Under the pieces are notes generated by a model that saw only the letters and a program-made list of their open reading frames with translations, did not search any database and was not told the origin of the DNA. Shown in pieces: positions 20,194-28,587 of a DNA stretch of 55,870 nt (positions are counted from its first letter, which is position 1; each line of letters starts with the position of its first letter). Made by a program: the position numbers and the translations under genes. The stretch covers positions 28,855 to 84,724 of the forward strand of contig JAGQTU010000008.1 of NCBI GenBank assembly GCA_020438865.1. The letters run 5' to 3'. Source of the stretch: Mycobacterium sp. Lineage in GTDB: Bacteria > Actinomycetota > Actinomycetes > Mycobacteriales > Mycobacteriaceae.

Positions 20194-21657
20194 CTACGCG
20201 CCGGGCCGGCCGCCTCGAAGGTACACCGTCGTGGTGTGGGTGAAGAACTCCCGCGCGGCGGTGCCCTGCTCCTTCGGACCCAGCCCACTCTTCTTGGCCC
20301 CGCCGAACGGGACATGTGGATCGGCGCCCGCCGACTCGGAGTTCACATGCAGCACACCCACGTCGACCTGCTCGACGGCCTGCAGCACCCGCGTGAGATC
20401 CTGCGTGAAAACCGCTGCGGACAAGCCGAATTCGCTGTCATTGGCCAGTTCGAACGCCTCGTCGGCATCGGCGGCGCGGCGGACCGCGAGCACCGGGCCG
20501 AAGAGTTCCTCGGACCAGACGTCGGCGGGCTTGCTCAGTTCCACCACGGTCGGCGCGATGAAGTATCCCTCGGCCAGCGGCCCGTCACCGTAGGGCGTAC
20601 CGCCGGCGAGTACGGCGCCGCCCTGCGCTATCGCCGAATCGATGCCGGCCTGGATGCTCTTGCGCGCCGAACCGCTGACGACCGGACCCATCTGCGTCGC
20701 GTCGTCGGTCGGGTCGCCGACCGCCAGGGCGTCGGCCCGTCCCGCGAGGGCCGCCAGGAACCGGTCGGCGATCTTCTCGGTGACGATCAAACGTGAAGTG
20801 GCGGTGCACTTCTGGCCGGTGGAACGGAACGCGCCCAGCATCACCTGATCCAGCGCGAGGTCGAAGTCGGCATCATCGAGCACGATGGCGGCGTTCTTGC
20901 CGCCCATCTCGGCCTGCACCGGAACCCCGCGCGCCGCGGCGGCGGCGGCGATCCGCCGCCCCACCCCGGTGGACCCGGTGAACGTGATCGCTTCAATGCC
21001 GTCGTGGTTGACCAGCGCGTCGCCGATCGCCGAATCGCCCATCACCAGATTCAGCGCACCCGGCGGCAGGCCTGCCGCCGTCAGCGCGTCCGCGAGCCGG
21101 ACCGCCAGCAGTGGAACCGTGCTGGCCGGCTTCCACACGACGGTGTTGCCGTAGACCAGCGCCGGGGCGATCTTCCAGGCCGGGATGGCGATCGGAAAGT
21201 TGAACGGGGTGATAACGGCGACCACACCGATCGGCTTCCGCGTCACCAGGATCTGCTCGCCGGCACGCGGCGAGGAGAAGATCTCGCCGGCCTGCCGGTC
21301 GCCTTCGTTGCCGTAGTACCGCAGGATCTGGGCGGCGCGGCGCACTTCGCCCACCCCTTCAGCGCGGGTCTTGCCCTCCTCGACCGCCAGCTCCAGACCC
21401 CAGTCGTCGGCGTTGCGGTCGATCACCGCCGCGGCGTCGATCAGGATCGAGCCGCGCTGATGAGCGGGCGTTCCGGCCCACCCGGCGCGGGCCTGCCTGG
21501 CGGCGTCCACGGCCGTCTCTAGCTCGGCTGTGGTCGCCGAATCACCCTGGGCGACAACGACCGTGGGATGCGCCGGGTTGACGCTGAGCAGGCTGGAGCC
21601 GGCTCCGGCCCGCCATTCCCCGGCGATGAGGTGGCGCAGCTCGACCGTACCGGTCAT
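20194..21657 (-). CDS. NAD(P)-dependent aldehyde dehydrogenase
   Basis: A 487-residue ALDH. Catalytic residues are visible: Asn in PFNFPIAIP, Glu in QAEMGGKNAA and the nucleophile Cys in STGQKCTATSRL; GSTGVG marks the cofactor site. The N-terminal HLIAGEWRAGAG and the AHPTVVVAQ region recall alpha-ketoglutarate-semialdehyde-type enzymes, but I cannot fix the substrate. I use the ATG at 21657, 1 bp beyond the stop of the acyl-CoA dehydrogenase gene, so it is the third gene of a tightly coupled operon with two other dehydrogenases. Confidence 0.88.
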   Translation of the reverse strand: MTGTVELRHLIAGEWRAGAGSSLLSVNPAHPTVVVAQGDSATTAELETAVDAARQARAGWAGTPAHQRGSILIDAAAVIDRNADDWGLELAVEEGKTRAEGVGEVRRAAQILRYYGNEGDRQAGEIFSSPRAGEQILVTRKPIGVVAVITPFNFPIAIPAWKIAPALVYGNTVVWKPASTVPLLAVRLADALTAAGLPPGALNLVMGDSAIGDALVNHDGIEAITFTGSTGVGRRIAAAAAARGVPVQAEMGGKNAAIVLDDADFDLALDQVMLGAFRSTGQKCTATSRLIVTEKIADRFLAALAGRADALAVGDPTDDATQMGPVVSGSARKSIQAGIDSAIAQGGAVLAGGTPYGDGPLAEGYFIAPTVVELSKPADVWSEELFGPVLAVRRAADADEAFELANDSEFGLSAAVFTQDLTRVLQAVEQVDVGVLHVNSESAGADPHVPFGGAKKSGLGPKEQGTAAREFFTHTTTVYLRGGRPGA

Positions 21658-21658
21658 G

Positions 21659-22858
21659 TCAGCGGAACGCGGCTTGTCCGGTGAGGGCCTTACCGATCGA
21701 CAGCAAATGCATCTCGGAGGTGCCCTCATAGGTCAGCACCGATTCGAGGTTGTTGGCATGCCGCAGCGGTGAGTACTCCAGGGTGATGCCGCTGCCACCC
21801 AGCAGGGTGCGGCACTCCCGGGCGATCGCCAGCGCCTCGCGCACGTTGTTGAGCTTGCCCAGGCTGATCTGCTCGGGACGAACCCCTTCGGCGTCCTTGA
21901 TCCGGCCGAGGTGGATGGCCAGCAGCATGCCCTTGCCCAGTTCCAGGGTCATATTGGCCAGCTTCTCCTGGGTCAGCTGGTAGCTCGAGAGCGGACGGTC
22001 GAAGACGTCGCGCGACTGGGTGTAGGCGATGGCCGTCTCGAGGCTGTCCCGGGCGGCCCCTAGCGAGCCGAACACGATGCCGAACCGCGCCTCGTTCAGG
22101 CAGGACAACGGGGCACCGAGACCCTGGGCGAGCGGCAACTGCGCCGAGGCGGGCAGGCGGACGTTGTCCAGCACCAATTCCGAGGTCACCGACGCCCGCA
22201 GCGACAGCTTCTTGTGAATCGCATTGGCGGTGAACCCGGGGGTGTCGGTGGGCACCAGGAATCCGCGGATCCCCCCGTCGGTCTGCGCCCACACCGTCGC
22301 CACGTCGGCGAGGTTGCCGTTGGTGATCCACATCTTCGTGCCGTTGAGCACCCAGTCGCTGCCGTCGCGGCGGGCCCGGGTCCGCATGCCGGCCGGGTTA
22401 GAGCCGAAATCCGGCTCGGTCAGCCCGAAACAGCCGATGGCCTCGCCCGCGGCCAGCCGGGGCAGCCACTCGTTCTTCTGCTCCTCGGAGCCGTAGCGGT
22501 GGATCGAGAACATCGACAGCGAGCCCTGTACGGACACGAAGCTGCGAAAGCCGCTGTCGCCCGCCTCGAGTTCCAGGCAGGCCAAGCCGTAGCTGACTGC
22601 GTTGGTGCCCGCACACCCGTAGCCCTGCAGGTGCATGCCGAGCACGCCGAGCTCACCGAACTCCTTGGCGAGTTCCTTTGGCAGGGTGGCGGATTCGAAC
22701 CAGTCCTCGACGTTGGGCTTCAGCCTGGTCTCGACGAACTTGCGCACCGTGGCGGCGATGTCGCGTTCGTCGGAGTCGAGCAGCCGGTCGATGCCGAACA
22801 GCTCCAGCGGTGTGTAGGTGTCCTTCGCCGGTGGCGCGGCAACGCTGCTCATCGTCAT
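21659..22858 (-). CDS. Acyl-CoA dehydrogenase, glutaryl-CoA dehydrogenase-like (FadE7 type)
   Basis: A 399-residue flavoprotein of the acyl-CoA dehydrogenase family. LTEPDFGSNPAGMRT and MWITNGNLADVATVWAQ are the flavin and substrate signatures, and the catalytic base is the Glu of VLTYEGTSEMH near the C-terminus. Overall it resembles glutaryl-CoA dehydrogenases (FadE7/Rv0400c), which oxidise and decarboxylate glutaryl-CoA to crotonyl-CoA. It overlaps the preceding semialdehyde dehydrogenase gene by 4 bp and abuts the following ALDH gene. The context points to breakdown of a C4-C5 dicarboxylate or of lysine/5-aminovalerate-like substrates. Confidence 0.87.
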   Translation of the reverse strand: MTMSSVAAPPAKDTYTPLELFGIDRLLDSDERDIAATVRKFVETRLKPNVEDWFESATLPKELAKEFGELGVLGMHLQGYGCAGTNAVSYGLACLELEAGDSGFRSFVSVQGSLSMFSIHRYGSEEQKNEWLPRLAAGEAIGCFGLTEPDFGSNPAGMRTRARRDGSDWVLNGTKMWITNGNLADVATVWAQTDGGIRGFLVPTDTPGFTANAIHKKLSLRASVTSELVLDNVRLPASAQLPLAQGLGAPLSCLNEARFGIVFGSLGAARDSLETAIAYTQSRDVFDRPLSSYQLTQEKLANMTLELGKGMLLAIHLGRIKDAEGVRPEQISLGKLNNVREALAIARECRTLLGGSGITLEYSPLRHANNLESVLTYEGTSEMHLLSIGKALTGQAAFR

Positions 22859-24198
22859 CCGATCCGAATGAGCTTCTTGTTCACGAACTCGTCGATGCCG
22901 AACCGGCCGAGCTCGCGGCCGAAGCCGGAGCGCTTCACACCACCGAACGGCAGTTCCATGCTGTCGGCGCCGACGATGTTGACGAAAACCATGCCGGCCT
23001 CGATCTTGTCGGCCACCCGCTTGGCCTGCTCCGGATCGGTGGTGAACAGATAGGAGCCCAGGCCGAACGGGATGTCGTTTGCGATCTCCACCGCCTCGTC
23101 CTCGGAGCCTGCCTTGAACACCATGGCGACCGGCCCGAACAGCTCCTCGCGATAGGTCGCGGAGTCGGGGGAGACGCCGGTGAGCACGCCGGGCGGGAAA
23201 TGGGCGCCCTGGCGCTCACCCTGGGACGCCAGGTTCGCGCCGTCGGCCACCGCACGGTCGACCTGCTCGCCGAGGCGGGTGGCGGCGGCCGCCGAGGAGA
23301 GCGGGGCCAGGCCGTCAGCGGTCTCGAGCACCTTCTTGGTGAACTTGTCCAGGAACTCGTCGTAGAGGTCGGCGGCGACGATGAACCGCTTGGCGGCGTT
23401 GCAGGCCTGCCCGGTGTTCTCGAACCGCCCGGCGACGGCGAGGTCGATCGTGCCGTCCAGGTCGTCGGTGCTCAGCAGAATGAAGGGGTCGGATCCGCCC
23501 AGTTCGAGGACCACCTTCTTGAGGTTGCGGCCGGCGATCTCGGCCACCGCCGCGCCCGCCCGCTCCGAGCCGGTGAGCGACACACCCTGCACCCGCGGGT
23601 CGGCGATCGCCTTCGCGATCTGCTCGTTCGTGGCGTAGACGTTGACGTAGGCGCCCGCGGGGAAGCCGGCGTCGTCGAAGATCTTCTGGATGGCTGCCGC
23701 GGACTCGGGGCACTGCGGAGCGTGCTTGAGCACCACGGTGTTACCCAGCGTCAGGTTGGGTCCGGCGAACCGGGCCACCTGGTAGTACGGGTAGTTCCAC
23801 GGCATGATGCCCAGCAGCACGCCGACCGGGCCGCGCCGGATCACCGCGCTGCCCTCGCCGCCGAGCAGTTCGATCGGCTCGTCGGCCAGGAACTTCTCGG
23901 CGTTTTCGGCGTAGTACTCGTAGATCGCGGCGCTGAAGTCCACCTCGCCCAGCGCCTGGTCGACGGGCTTGCCCATCTCGCGGTGGATGATCTCGGCCAA
24001 CTCGTCGCGGCGTTCGGTGTGCAGCGCGCCGACGCGGCGGATCAGGTCCGCACGCTCGGCCAGCGTCGACTTCTTCGCCCACTCGCGGTAGGCCTTGCTG
24101 GCCGAGGCCAGCGCCTGCTCGATCTGCTTGTCGGTCGCGGTCGGATACTCCCGAACGACGTCACCGGTCTTGGGGTCGACGACTGCGTACAGACTCAT
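22855..24198 (-). CDS. gabD: NAD(P)-dependent succinate-semialdehyde dehydrogenase-like ALDH
   Basis: A 447-residue ALDH of the GabD1/Rv0234c type, somewhat shorter than generic ALDHs. It begins directly with VVDPKTGDVVREYP, has the MPWNYPYYQV Asn motif, the Glu in VLELGGSDPF and the nucleophile Cys in NTGQACNAAKRF. The likely reaction is oxidation of succinate or glutarate semialdehyde to the dicarboxylate. It heads the operon (ATGA overlap with the acyl-CoA dehydrogenase) and is divergent from an XRE-cupin regulator across a 105-bp region holding a long dyad. No aminotransferase is encoded here, so the semialdehyde must be made elsewhere. Confidence 0.87.
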   Translation of the reverse strand: MSLYAVVDPKTGDVVREYPTATDKQIEQALASASKAYREWAKKSTLAERADLIRRVGALHTERRDELAEIIHREMGKPVDQALGEVDFSAAIYEYYAENAEKFLADEPIELLGGEGSAVIRRGPVGVLLGIMPWNYPYYQVARFAGPNLTLGNTVVLKHAPQCPESAAAIQKIFDDAGFPAGAYVNVYATNEQIAKAIADPRVQGVSLTGSERAGAAVAEIAGRNLKKVVLELGGSDPFILLSTDDLDGTIDLAVAGRFENTGQACNAAKRFIVAADLYDEFLDKFTKKVLETADGLAPLSSAAAATRLGEQVDRAVADGANLASQGERQGAHFPPGVLTGVSPDSATYREELFGPVAMVFKAGSEDEAVEIANDIPFGLGSYLFTTDPEQAKRVADKIEAGMVFVNIVGADSMELPFGGVKRSGFGRELGRFGIDEFVNKKLIRIG

Positions 24199-24213
24199 GT
24201 TCCATCCTGATGG

Positions 24214-24252
24214 TTTAGTGGTGTAAAACTACAGAAGTTATATACCGCTAAA
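24214..24252. promoter_or_regulatory. Long imperfect dyad, candidate operator of the XRE-cupin regulator
   Basis: The left arm TTTAGTGGTGTAAAAC (24214-24229) and the reverse complement of the right arm (24237-24252), TTTAGCGGTATATAAC, agree at 13 of 16 positions, with a 7-base spacer. It is strikingly AT-rich against its surroundings and sits 16 bp from the gabD-like start, in the divergent region shared with the regulator. Confidence 0.65.
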
Positions 24253-24303
24253 CTTTGACTCCGCAAGGCCCTGGCGGTCGGCAGACGATGGTGAGGTGCT
24301 CGG

Positions 24304-24936
24304 ATGTCCCGGAACGCAGCCACCGCCGATGACGTCGCCGACGCCACCGACGGCTGGATGACCCGCCTCGGGCCCAAGCTGCGCTCGCTGCGAAAGGACC
24401 GGGCGCTGACACTGGAGGCGGTCGCCGACCGCGCCGGCCTCACCAAGGGTTTCCTCAGCCTCGTCGAGCGGGGCCAGACCACCATCTCGGTGCCCAACCT
24501 GCTCAAGGTGTGCGACATCCTCGGGGTGTCGGTGGGTTCCCTCTTCGACTACCCGAAATCGCCGGTGGTGCGAAGCGGCCTGGGGGCGCCGATCGAGATG
24601 GGCGGCAGCGGAATTCGCGAATACGTGTTGACCCCGCAGAGCGAACGCCACCTGCAGGTGATGCGCTCGGTGCTCAAACCCGGCGGTGGCACCGGCGGCG
24701 CCTACACCCTGGACTCGGAGACCATCTTCGTCTTCGTCGTCCGCGGCTGCCTGCGCCTGACGGTCGAGGGCGCCGAGTCATTGCTGAAAACCGGCGACAG
24801 CTACACCTTCTCGGCCCGCGCCGTGCACTCCTGGGACAACCCCGGTGAGGAGGAGGCCGAGGTGCTGTGGTCCATTGTGCCGCCCATCCCGCGGGCCGGT
24901 TCCGGCAGTACGTCCGGTTCGGTGGCCGAGTACTGA
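24304..24936 (+). CDS. XRE-family regulator with C-terminal cupin domain
   Basis: A 210-residue regulator of the PuuR type. An XRE helix-turn-helix covers about 25-80 (LRKDRALTLEAVADRAGLTKGF then SLVERGQTTISVPNLLKV), followed by a cupin at about 110-195 with GGAYTLDSETIFVFVVRGCLRL and YTFSARAVHSWDNPGEEEAEV. Such proteins sense small amines, aldehydes or carboxylates through the cupin. It is divergent from the three-dehydrogenase operon and is its obvious controller. The ATG at 24304 is used; no competing start is convincing. Confidence 0.9.
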   Translation: MSRNAATADDVADATDGWMTRLGPKLRSLRKDRALTLEAVADRAGLTKGFLSLVERGQTTISVPNLLKVCDILGVSVGSLFDYPKSPVVRSGLGAPIEMGGSGIREYVLTPQSERHLQVMRSVLKPGGGTGGAYTLDSETIFVFVVRGCLRLTVEGAESLLKTGDSYTFSARAVHSWDNPGEEEAEVLWSIVPPIPRAGSGSTSGSVAEY

Positions 24937-25083
24937 AGCATCGTCGCTTCTCCAAACCGAGGCTTGGCTATTCGTTGGATTCCGGCTCGGTTGCACTTCG
25001 GTTGCGAATGCCGCAATCTCGTCCAAATTGTGAACCGGCGTGCTGTACTTGCGCAACTTGGACCGGAGTGGAGGTGAACCCTG

Positions 25084-25335
25084 ATGGCCAAACTGGGCAA
25101 GGTGTTGCGCCGCAAGGGCGCTGAACCGTCCATCGCGGTTGACCAGCGCGTGCGTGTCCACGTCGACGGCGACGTGGAGTCGCGTGGTGTCGTGGTCGAG
25201 GATTTCGGTGAGATGGCGGGCCAGCCGGTGGATCTGGGCGAGACGCACATCGCCGACGCCGCCCGGCGTTGGGCGGTGCTGCTCGACGAGGGCACGCTGT
25301 TGTTCGTCGACAGCCACCAGGTGACCCCCGAGTAG
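25084..25335 (+). CDS. Small conserved-looking protein of unknown function
   Basis: An 83-residue soluble protein (MAKLGKVLRRKGAEPSIAVD...). It has coding-like codon use, a GGAGG 11 bases before the ATG and no signal peptide. The body alternates short charged and hydrophobic beta-like stretches (VRVHVDGDVESRGVVVEDFGEM), which could be a small SH3-like or barrel fold; this is only a guess. It ends 3 bp before the convergent stop of the FAD monooxygenase. I do not recognise a family and assign no function. Confidence 0.7.
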   Translation: MAKLGKVLRRKGAEPSIAVDQRVRVHVDGDVESRGVVVEDFGEMAGQPVDLGETHIADAARRWAVLLDEGTLLFVDSHQVTPE

Positions 25336-25338
25336 ACC

Positions 25339-26868
25339 TCAGTGCGGCGCGGTGGGCCCCGGAGTGGGTAGCGTCGCGCAGATCTTCTGCACATCCCGGC
25401 CGGCGCTCAGCACCGTGTAGTCGGGCCGGACGACGGCCGCGTGCGCGCGCCCGCGGCGCAGCCATGCCGCCAGTTCCCCACCCGGTTCGACGATGTGCAC
25501 GGCGGCACCGCGGCTTTCGGCCAGCGACCGCTCGATCGGGCGCAACGGGCGGTCGACGATGACGGTGAATCCGTTGCCGGACGCGTCGTCGAATCGTCGC
25601 CCGTCGCGCAGCAGGGCGTTGGGGCACAACCTGCCCGCGAGTTCACCGGGCAGGTGGTACCGGTGTACCAGGGCGGTGCGGTTCAGCGGTGGGGTCTGGG
25701 AGTCGATGACGCGCTCGCGCAGTCCCGGCAGTAGATGCATCCGCGGCACGACGGTTCGGCGGGCCAGATCGCCGATCCGCCCGCCGGCGGTCATCGCCCG
25801 GCCGACCATCAGGGCGAGTCCGATCATCTTGCGGGCGTGCGGCTTCCGCTCCTGCTCGTAGGTGTCCAGAACCTCCGGACCGAGTGTGCCGTTCACGACG
25901 CCCGCGAGCTTCCAGGCCAGGTTCATCGCATCGCGTACTCCCGCGCACATGCCCTGACCCACGAACGGCGGGGTGAGGTGCGCCGCGTCGCCGAGCAGAA
26001 AGGTGTTGCCGCGCCGCCAGTGGTCGGCGATCTTCGCGCGGAAGGTGTACTCGGCCACCCGGATCACCTCGAGCTGGTCGTCGCCGACCGATCCGATCCA
26101 GGGCGCGATCAGCGGACGCAGCGCGCCGAGCGTTCGGAAGTCGTCGGCCGTCTCGCCCGCCAGCAGCCGGAACTCCCAGCGGTACCGGACGTCGCCGATC
26201 TGCATGAAGGTGCCGGCGCGGTGCGGGTCGCAGAGCTGGTGCACGCCCGCCCACTGGTCGAGGTCGGCCGTGGTGGCCACGTCCACCACCAGCCAGCGCT
26301 GCTCGAAGTTCAGGTCCCGCATGCTCGCCCCGATGCGGGTGCGCACCAGCGAGTTCGCCCCGTCGCAGCCCAGTACGTAATCCGCCTGAACCTCCTGGGT
26401 GCTCCCGTCGCCGCGGTCGGTGTAGCAGATGCGGCTACGGCCCTGCCCGATGTCGACGATGTCGCTGACCTCGACGTTGCCCCGCAGCGTGGCGGCCGGA
26501 TGGCGCTCGAGGTTGGTTCGCAGCAGCGCCTCGAACTCTGGCTGGTCGAACATGTTGGCCTCCGGGTGGCCGTGCCGGGTCCGGGCGGGATCGCGCTGGA
26601 ACTCGGCCAGGACGGTCATCGCCGGATCCAGCAGCCGCAGGCCGAGCGCGGGCCGGGAGATCTTGGCGAACTCGTCGGCGATGCCGAGCCGGTGAACGAT
26701 GCGATACACCTCGTCGTCGAGGTGGACCGCCCGGGGTTGGGGGTAGACGTCGGCCCAGCGGTCCAGGACGAGCGTTTCGACGCCGTTCTGGGCGAGCAGG
26801 GTGGCGGCGGTGACGCCGGTGGGTCCGGCGCCGATGACGACGACCGGCACGGTCTTGGATGCGATCAT
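25339..26868 (-). CDS. FAD-dependent aromatic monooxygenase (MhpA/PheA class)
   Basis: A 509-residue class A flavoprotein hydroxylase. The FAD site VVVIGAGPTGVTAATLL opens the protein, the DG-type motif is VLGCDGANSLVRTRIG (about 166), and the second FAD motif is FLLGDAAHLTPPFVGQGM (about 290), with a C-terminal thioredoxin-like extension as in 3-(3-hydroxyphenyl)propionate hydroxylases. It should add one oxygen to a phenolic ring using NAD(P)H and O2, making a catechol-type substrate for the ring-cleavage enzyme encoded at 28584. It is divergent from the TetR gene and carries the TGACGA/TCGTCA operator at its promoter. Confidence 0.9.
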   Translation of the reverse strand: MIASKTVPVVVIGAGPTGVTAATLLAQNGVETLVLDRWADVYPQPRAVHLDDEVYRIVHRLGIADEFAKISRPALGLRLLDPAMTVLAEFQRDPARTRHGHPEANMFDQPEFEALLRTNLERHPAATLRGNVEVSDIVDIGQGRSRICYTDRGDGSTQEVQADYVLGCDGANSLVRTRIGASMRDLNFEQRWLVVDVATTADLDQWAGVHQLCDPHRAGTFMQIGDVRYRWEFRLLAGETADDFRTLGALRPLIAPWIGSVGDDQLEVIRVAEYTFRAKIADHWRRGNTFLLGDAAHLTPPFVGQGMCAGVRDAMNLAWKLAGVVNGTLGPEVLDTYEQERKPHARKMIGLALMVGRAMTAGGRIGDLARRTVVPRMHLLPGLRERVIDSQTPPLNRTALVHRYHLPGELAGRLCPNALLRDGRRFDDASGNGFTVIVDRPLRPIERSLAESRGAAVHIVEPGGELAAWLRRGRAHAAVVRPDYTVLSAGRDVQKICATLPTPGPTAPH

Positions 26869-26887
26869 CCCAGCTCCTTCATATAAC

Positions 26888-26901
26888 TGACGAAATCGTC
26901 A
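26888..26901. promoter_or_regulatory. Catabolic-cluster operator, copy 1
   Basis: TGACGAAATCGTCA is a perfect dyad (6-bp arms, 2-bp centre) located 20 bp upstream of the monooxygenase start. It is part of a 24-bp stretch (26886-26909) repeated without change at 29735-29758. It is the likely binding site of the TetR protein encoded at 26975. Confidence 0.75.
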
Positions 26902-26974
26902 CATACGACTGGGCGCCAGTCAATGGGTATTGATGAATTCCTCAGAAATGAACATGGGCCGGTAGCATCGAGCC

Positions 26975-27613
26975 GTGGCCGAGGATTCCGAGCAGCGAGT
27001 CAACCGTCTGGAGCGCCGCAAGCAGCGGACGCGCGCCGCGCTGGTCCGGGCCGCGCAAGCACTGATCGCCGAGGGGCGGCTCAACGTTCCGGTCCTGGAG
27101 ATCACCCAAGCCGCGGACGTGGGCATGGGCTCGTTCTACAACCACTTCGACAGCAAGGAGCAGCTGTTCGAGGTCGCCGTGTCCGATGTCCTCGACACCC
27201 ACGGGGCGGTCCTGGACCACCTCACCGCCGACATCGAGGATCCCGCCGCGGTGTTCGCGTGCAGCTTCCGGCTGACCGGACGGTTCTTCCGGGAGCGGCC
27301 GCAGGAGAGCCGCATCCTGCTGGCCAACTGGTCGGCGCTGATGACATCCGACAAGGGCCTGGCGCCGAGGGCGATGCGTGACATCAAGGCCGCCGTCGCC
27401 GCCGGACGGTTCGACATCGACGATCCGGAACTGGCCCTCACCGTCGCGGCGGGAGCCCTGATGGGCCTTGGCCATCTGCTGGAGCGTCAGCCGCAGCGCG
27501 ATGCCGGCGCGACGGCCGATGCCGTCACCGAAAGCGTCCTGCAGCTGTTCGGGATGTCGCCCGAGGACGCCCGCGAGGTGTGCGCGCTGCCGCTGCCGGA
27601 CCTCGACTACTAG
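26975..27613 (+). CDS. TetR-family regulator of the aromatic catabolic cluster
   Basis: A 212-residue TetR repressor. The helix-turn-helix is LIAEGRLNVPVLEITQAADVGMGSFYNHFDSKEQLF (about 29-65), followed by a helical ligand domain. The GTG at 26975 is taken as start. It is divergent from the monooxygenase and convergent with the hydrolase-dioxygenase operon, and the only repeated dyad in the cluster flanks it. Its stop TAG lies in the first unit of a 4 x 13-bp tandem repeat. A pathway intermediate is the likely inducer. Confidence 0.9.
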   Translation: MAEDSEQRVNRLERRKQRTRAALVRAAQALIAEGRLNVPVLEITQAADVGMGSFYNHFDSKEQLFEVAVSDVLDTHGAVLDHLTADIEDPAAVFACSFRLTGRFFRERPQESRILLANWSALMTSDKGLAPRAMRDIKAAVAAGRFDIDDPELALTVAAGALMGLGHLLERQPQRDAGATADAVTESVLQLFGMSPEDAREVCALPLPDLDY

Positions 27614-27653
27614 GCTCGACTACTAGGCTCGACTACTAGGCTCGACTACTAGG
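27602..27653. repeat. Four perfect tandem copies of a 13-bp unit
   Basis: CTCGACTACTAGG is repeated exactly four times. The first copy holds the TetR stop (TAG 27611-27613) and the fourth holds the stop of the convergent hydrolase (27649-27651 on the minus strand). The second and third copies lie between the two genes. Both proteins are unaltered whatever the copy number. Confidence 0.97.
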
Positions 27654-28587
27654 CGTAGGCCACCGTCATCCGCTGCGTCCCGAGATCGATGGCACCGTCG
27701 TCGGTGGCCACCGAGGCCTCGATGAGGTCGCCGCTCTGCAGGTACTTCGGATTGCGCGCCTGGCTCTTGAAGAACGCCTTCCACTTCACCGCCGGCGGCA
27801 GCAGCGAGGCGATGAAGGCGATGGGTTTCGGGGGCGCGCTCAGCGCGGTGCCGACCGGTGTTCCGGTGAGGATCAAATCGCCCGGCGCAAGGTCCTGGAA
27901 CCGGCTCAGCGACTGCAGTGCCTGCAGCGGGGAGTACAGCATGTCGCCGTCGACCAGTGCGTTCTGGCGTTGCTGGCCGTTGACCCGCAGCTGCAGGCGA
28001 AGCTGCCCGAATCGCTTCAGTTCGTCGGTGTCGAGCAGCACCAGCGCCGGACCGGTGGGGGTGAAGCTCGGGTAGGACTTGGCCTCGTAGAACTGGGTCT
28101 GCGGCAACTGGATGTCGCGGGCTGAGATGTCGTTGGTCACCACCAGGCCGGCGATGTAGTCCGACAGGTTCGACTCGGAAATGTTTGTGCCGACCGGGAT
28201 GTCACGCCCGACGACGAGACCGATCTCCACCTCGTAGTCGAGGAACTTGACGTGGGCCGGCTTGATCACCCCGGCGAATGGACCGCTGATCGACGCCGAG
28301 GACTTGCGGAAGAACGTCAGCGGGATGGTTTTGGGGTCCATCCCGGCATCTTCGACGTGCGAGGCGAAGTTGGTCATCTGGGCCACCACCCGGCACGGTG
28401 TGGTCACCGGGGACAGCAGGGCGAGGTCGGCCACCGGGACGGTGCCGGTGCTGTCGGCGGCGGCCTGGATGGCGGCGCGATCGGCGAGCAACTCAGCGGT
28501 GGTGCGCGCCGACGTGGCGACCTTGGCGGCGCCGGCCGGGGTGGCGACCCACCAGGCGTCGGCGGTGCGGAGTACGGAGACGGTCAT
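27649..28587 (-). CDS. Fumarylacetoacetate hydrolase-family C-C hydrolase/isomerase
   Basis: A 312-residue FAH-fold enzyme. Metal ligands are visible in LDYEVEIGLVVG (two Glu) and TNDISARDIQ (Asp), and ILTGTPVG is the family oxyanion/metal loop. It most likely hydrolyses or isomerises the ring-opened acid made by the dioxygenase encoded immediately upstream. Its ATG at 28587 overlaps the dioxygenase stop by 4 bp, so the two are translationally coupled. Longer readings to 28764 are Arg/Pro-rich and overlap the dioxygenase, so I reject them. Confidence 0.88.
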   Translation of the reverse strand: MTVSVLRTADAWWVATPAGAAKVATSARTTAELLADRAAIQAAADSTGTVPVADLALLSPVTTPCRVVAQMTNFASHVEDAGMDPKTIPLTFFRKSSASISGPFAGVIKPAHVKFLDYEVEIGLVVGRDIPVGTNISESNLSDYIAGLVVTNDISARDIQLPQTQFYEAKSYPSFTPTGPALVLLDTDELKRFGQLRLQLRVNGQQRQNALVDGDMLYSPLQALQSLSRFQDLAPGDLILTGTPVGTALSAPPKPIAFIASLLPPAVKWKAFFKSQARNPKYLQSGDLIEASVATDDGAIDLGTQRMTVAYA

